From CADAWZ01 sp045114665 (GTDB taxonomy: Bacteria > Vulcanimicrobiota > CADAWZ01), in assembly GCA_045114665.1 (NCBI GenBank), contig JBGUKW010000140.1, forward strand, positions 1 through 6,419: a stretch of DNA of 6,419 bases, written 5' to 3'. The stretch's first letter is position 1. The number at the start of each line of letters is the position of its first letter. The notes beneath the pieces are model-generated. The model saw only the letters and a list, made by a program, of their open reading frames with translations, ran no database searches and was not told the DNA's origin. Below, piece by piece: positions 5,632 to 6,419 of the stretch. The position numbers and the translations under genes are program-made.

Positions 5632-6312
5632 ATGCAAAAATTACCTATAGGTATTCAAAATTTTGAAAATATTCGTTTAAATAATTATCTTTATGTTGAT
5701 AAAACAAAACAAATCTTGAGTTTAATTGAAAATGGAGAATGTTATTTTTTTTCTCGTCCTCGTCGTTTTGGAAAATCCTTAACAATATCAACATTAGAGG
5801 CAATGTTTCAAGGTAAAGCAGAACTATTTAGCGGATTATATGCTGAGGAATGGGTAAAAGAGCAAGCAAAACATCCAAGTCCAGTGATAAAATTGGATAT
5901 GAGTGTTTTAGGAAATTATAAAACGATAGAAGAACTTAATAATGCAATTATTTATATTGTTAAAAATTCTATAAAACAATATAAATTAGATATCTCTTAT
6001 GATGAAAATACAAACAAAAATGCAGGACTCATATTTTTTCAAATAATAAATAAATTATATGAAAAATTTGGTAAAGTTATTATTCTAATTGATGAATATG
6101 ATAAACCAATAACAGACAATATAAACAATTTAGAAAAAGCGAATGAAATGAGAGAAACTCTTCGTTCATTTTATGGTGTTTTAAAAGGTTGTAGTCAAGT
6201 AAAATTTATAATGATAACAGGTGTATCAAAATTCAGTAAAGCTGGAGTTTTTTCAAGTTTAAATAATTTAAGAAAACGGACGGGAATTCTCGGTTACTTG
6301 TATCCGAGATGA
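5632..6312 (+). pseudogene. AAA-ATPase (DUF1703-type), truncated by an insertion
   Basis: The intact family is usually 500-570 residues, with an AAA-ATPase-like domain followed by a PD-(D/E)XK nuclease-like domain; its role is unsettled, with mobile-element or defence links suggested. Here only the front is present. Seen: the family opening MQKLPIGIQNFENIRLNNYLYVDKT, Walker A R42-PRRFGKS49, Walker B VIILIDEYD (149-157), and a sensor segment ITGVSKFSKAGVFSSLNNL (195-213). After L213 (base 6270) the match ends and 13 unrelated residues lead to TGA at 6310-6312. The remaining part of the ATPase domain and the nuclease are lost, so a working enzyme is unlikely. The ATG at 5632 is chosen because AAGGGGG (5619-5625) sits six bases before it and relatives start here; the ATG at 5599 has no ribosome binding site. 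The break coincides with a TTTAA motif and a hairpin. Confidence 0.8.
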
Positions 6313-6330
6313 AAGTCCGTTATTTTTTTT
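6275..6330 (+). terminator. Two-level hairpin followed by a T-run
   Basis: Outer arms AACGGAC (6275-6281) and GTCCGTT (6315-6321) are a perfect seven-base pair. Inside, TCTCGG (6288-6293) pairs with CCGAGA (6304-6309) around a ten-base loop. ATTTTTTTT follows at 6322-6330. It can act as an intrinsic terminator for transcription coming from the broken ATPase gene, or be the structured left end of the inserted element, or both. Confidence 0.6.
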
Positions 6331-6350
6331 TGAAAAAAAATAAAAAAATA

Positions 6351-6379
6351 TTGACATGAACTAAAAAAAAATATATAAT
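6351..6379 (+). promoter_or_regulatory. Perfect-consensus sigma-70 promoter
   Basis: TTGACA (6351-6356) and TATAAT (6374-6379) both match consensus exactly with a 17-base, A-rich spacer. The predicted start is near 6386, directly at an ATG. It is the strongest promoter-like sequence in the window and points out of its right edge. Imperfect inverted arms TGTATGAA (6383-6390) and TTCATGCA (6402-6409) surround the start site and could be an operator. Confidence 0.8.
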
Positions 6380-6385
6380 ATATGT

Positions 6386-6419
6386 ATGAACACAAAATAT
6401 ATTCATGCAAGAACTTGTA
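6386..6419 (+). CDS. Possible start of a gene running off the window
   Basis: From ATG at 6386 the frame reads MNTKYIHARTC and stays open to the window edge. It starts about seven bases after the -10 element, so an mRNA would have no leader and no ribosome binding site; a leaderless start or a later start codon are both possible. Another frame from ATG at 6382 is also open (MYEHKIYSCKNL). A TnpA-type transposase is one reading, given the hairpin and TTTAA junction, but eleven residues cannot establish it. Confidence 0.3.
   Translation, partial: MNTKYIHARTC

Larger units (their letters stand above)
6272..6419 (+). mobile_element. Probable left end of an insertion, possibly IS200/IS605 family
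   Basis: The ATPase gene stops matching its family just after TTTAA (6267-6271). Next come, within 150 bases, a two-level hairpin (6275-6321), a T-run, a consensus promoter (6351-6379) and a possible start codon (6386). IS605 is reported to insert next to TTTAA, and this family has hairpins near its ends rather than terminal inverted repeats (family knowledge). The visible protein start, MNTKYIHARTC, is compatible with a TnpA-like N-terminus but far too short to prove it. The right end lies outside the window. A non-mobile rearrangement is the alternative. Confidence 0.4.

Overview
The window is AT-rich DNA (roughly 30% GC by eye) from a bacterium, most likely a host-associated anaerobe. It carries an iron-sulfur ferredoxin-type protein, a clostripain-type protease, a BspA-type leucine-rich repeat protein, an exported flavodoxin, and an AAA-ATPase of the type paired with PD-(D/E)XK nucleases. 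Gene families of this kind are common in Fusobacteria, Brachyspira and other spirochaetes, Clostridia, Bacteroidetes and gut Melainabacteria. The sequence alone does not decide between them. The tRNA gene does not encode its CCA end.

Layout: (1) 1-765, + strand: the apparent tail of an unidentified gene, then a two-domain ferredoxin-like protein starting with GTG. (2) 766-948: a short intergenic region with an extended -10 promoter-like element and a strong bidirectional terminator. (3) 949-3463, - strand: transcription runs from tRNA-Leu(CAA) through a terminator, then a solitary C5-cytosine DNA methyltransferase closely resembling M.HaeIII, then a clostripain (C11) protease with its own extended -10 promoter. 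(4) 3547-4311, - strand: a secreted leucine-rich repeat protein. (5) 4312-4518: a divergent promoter region with one palindrome and a MerR-type promoter with a 19-bp spacer. (6) 4519-5473, + strand: a two-gene operon of a MerR regulator of the NmlR/AdhR type and a flavodoxin with a signal peptide, closed by a terminator. (7) 5632-6419, + strand: an AAA-ATPase gene whose conserved sequence stops abruptly at a TTTAA motif. It is followed by a structured hairpin, a perfect-consensus promoter and the first codons of a possible new gene. This looks like the left end of an inserted element, perhaps of the IS200/IS605 family.

Functionally the window is a string of small independent units rather than one pathway. 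The clearest regulated unit is MerR plus flavodoxin, probably an autoregulated electrophile or redox stress operon. The methyltransferase has no visible restriction partner, has no clear promoter of its own, and sits directly behind the tRNA terminator. No unmistakably new multi-gene system is visible. The best leads are the disrupted ATPase and its right-hand junction, the methyltransferase expressed behind a tRNA terminator, and the MerR/exported flavodoxin pair.
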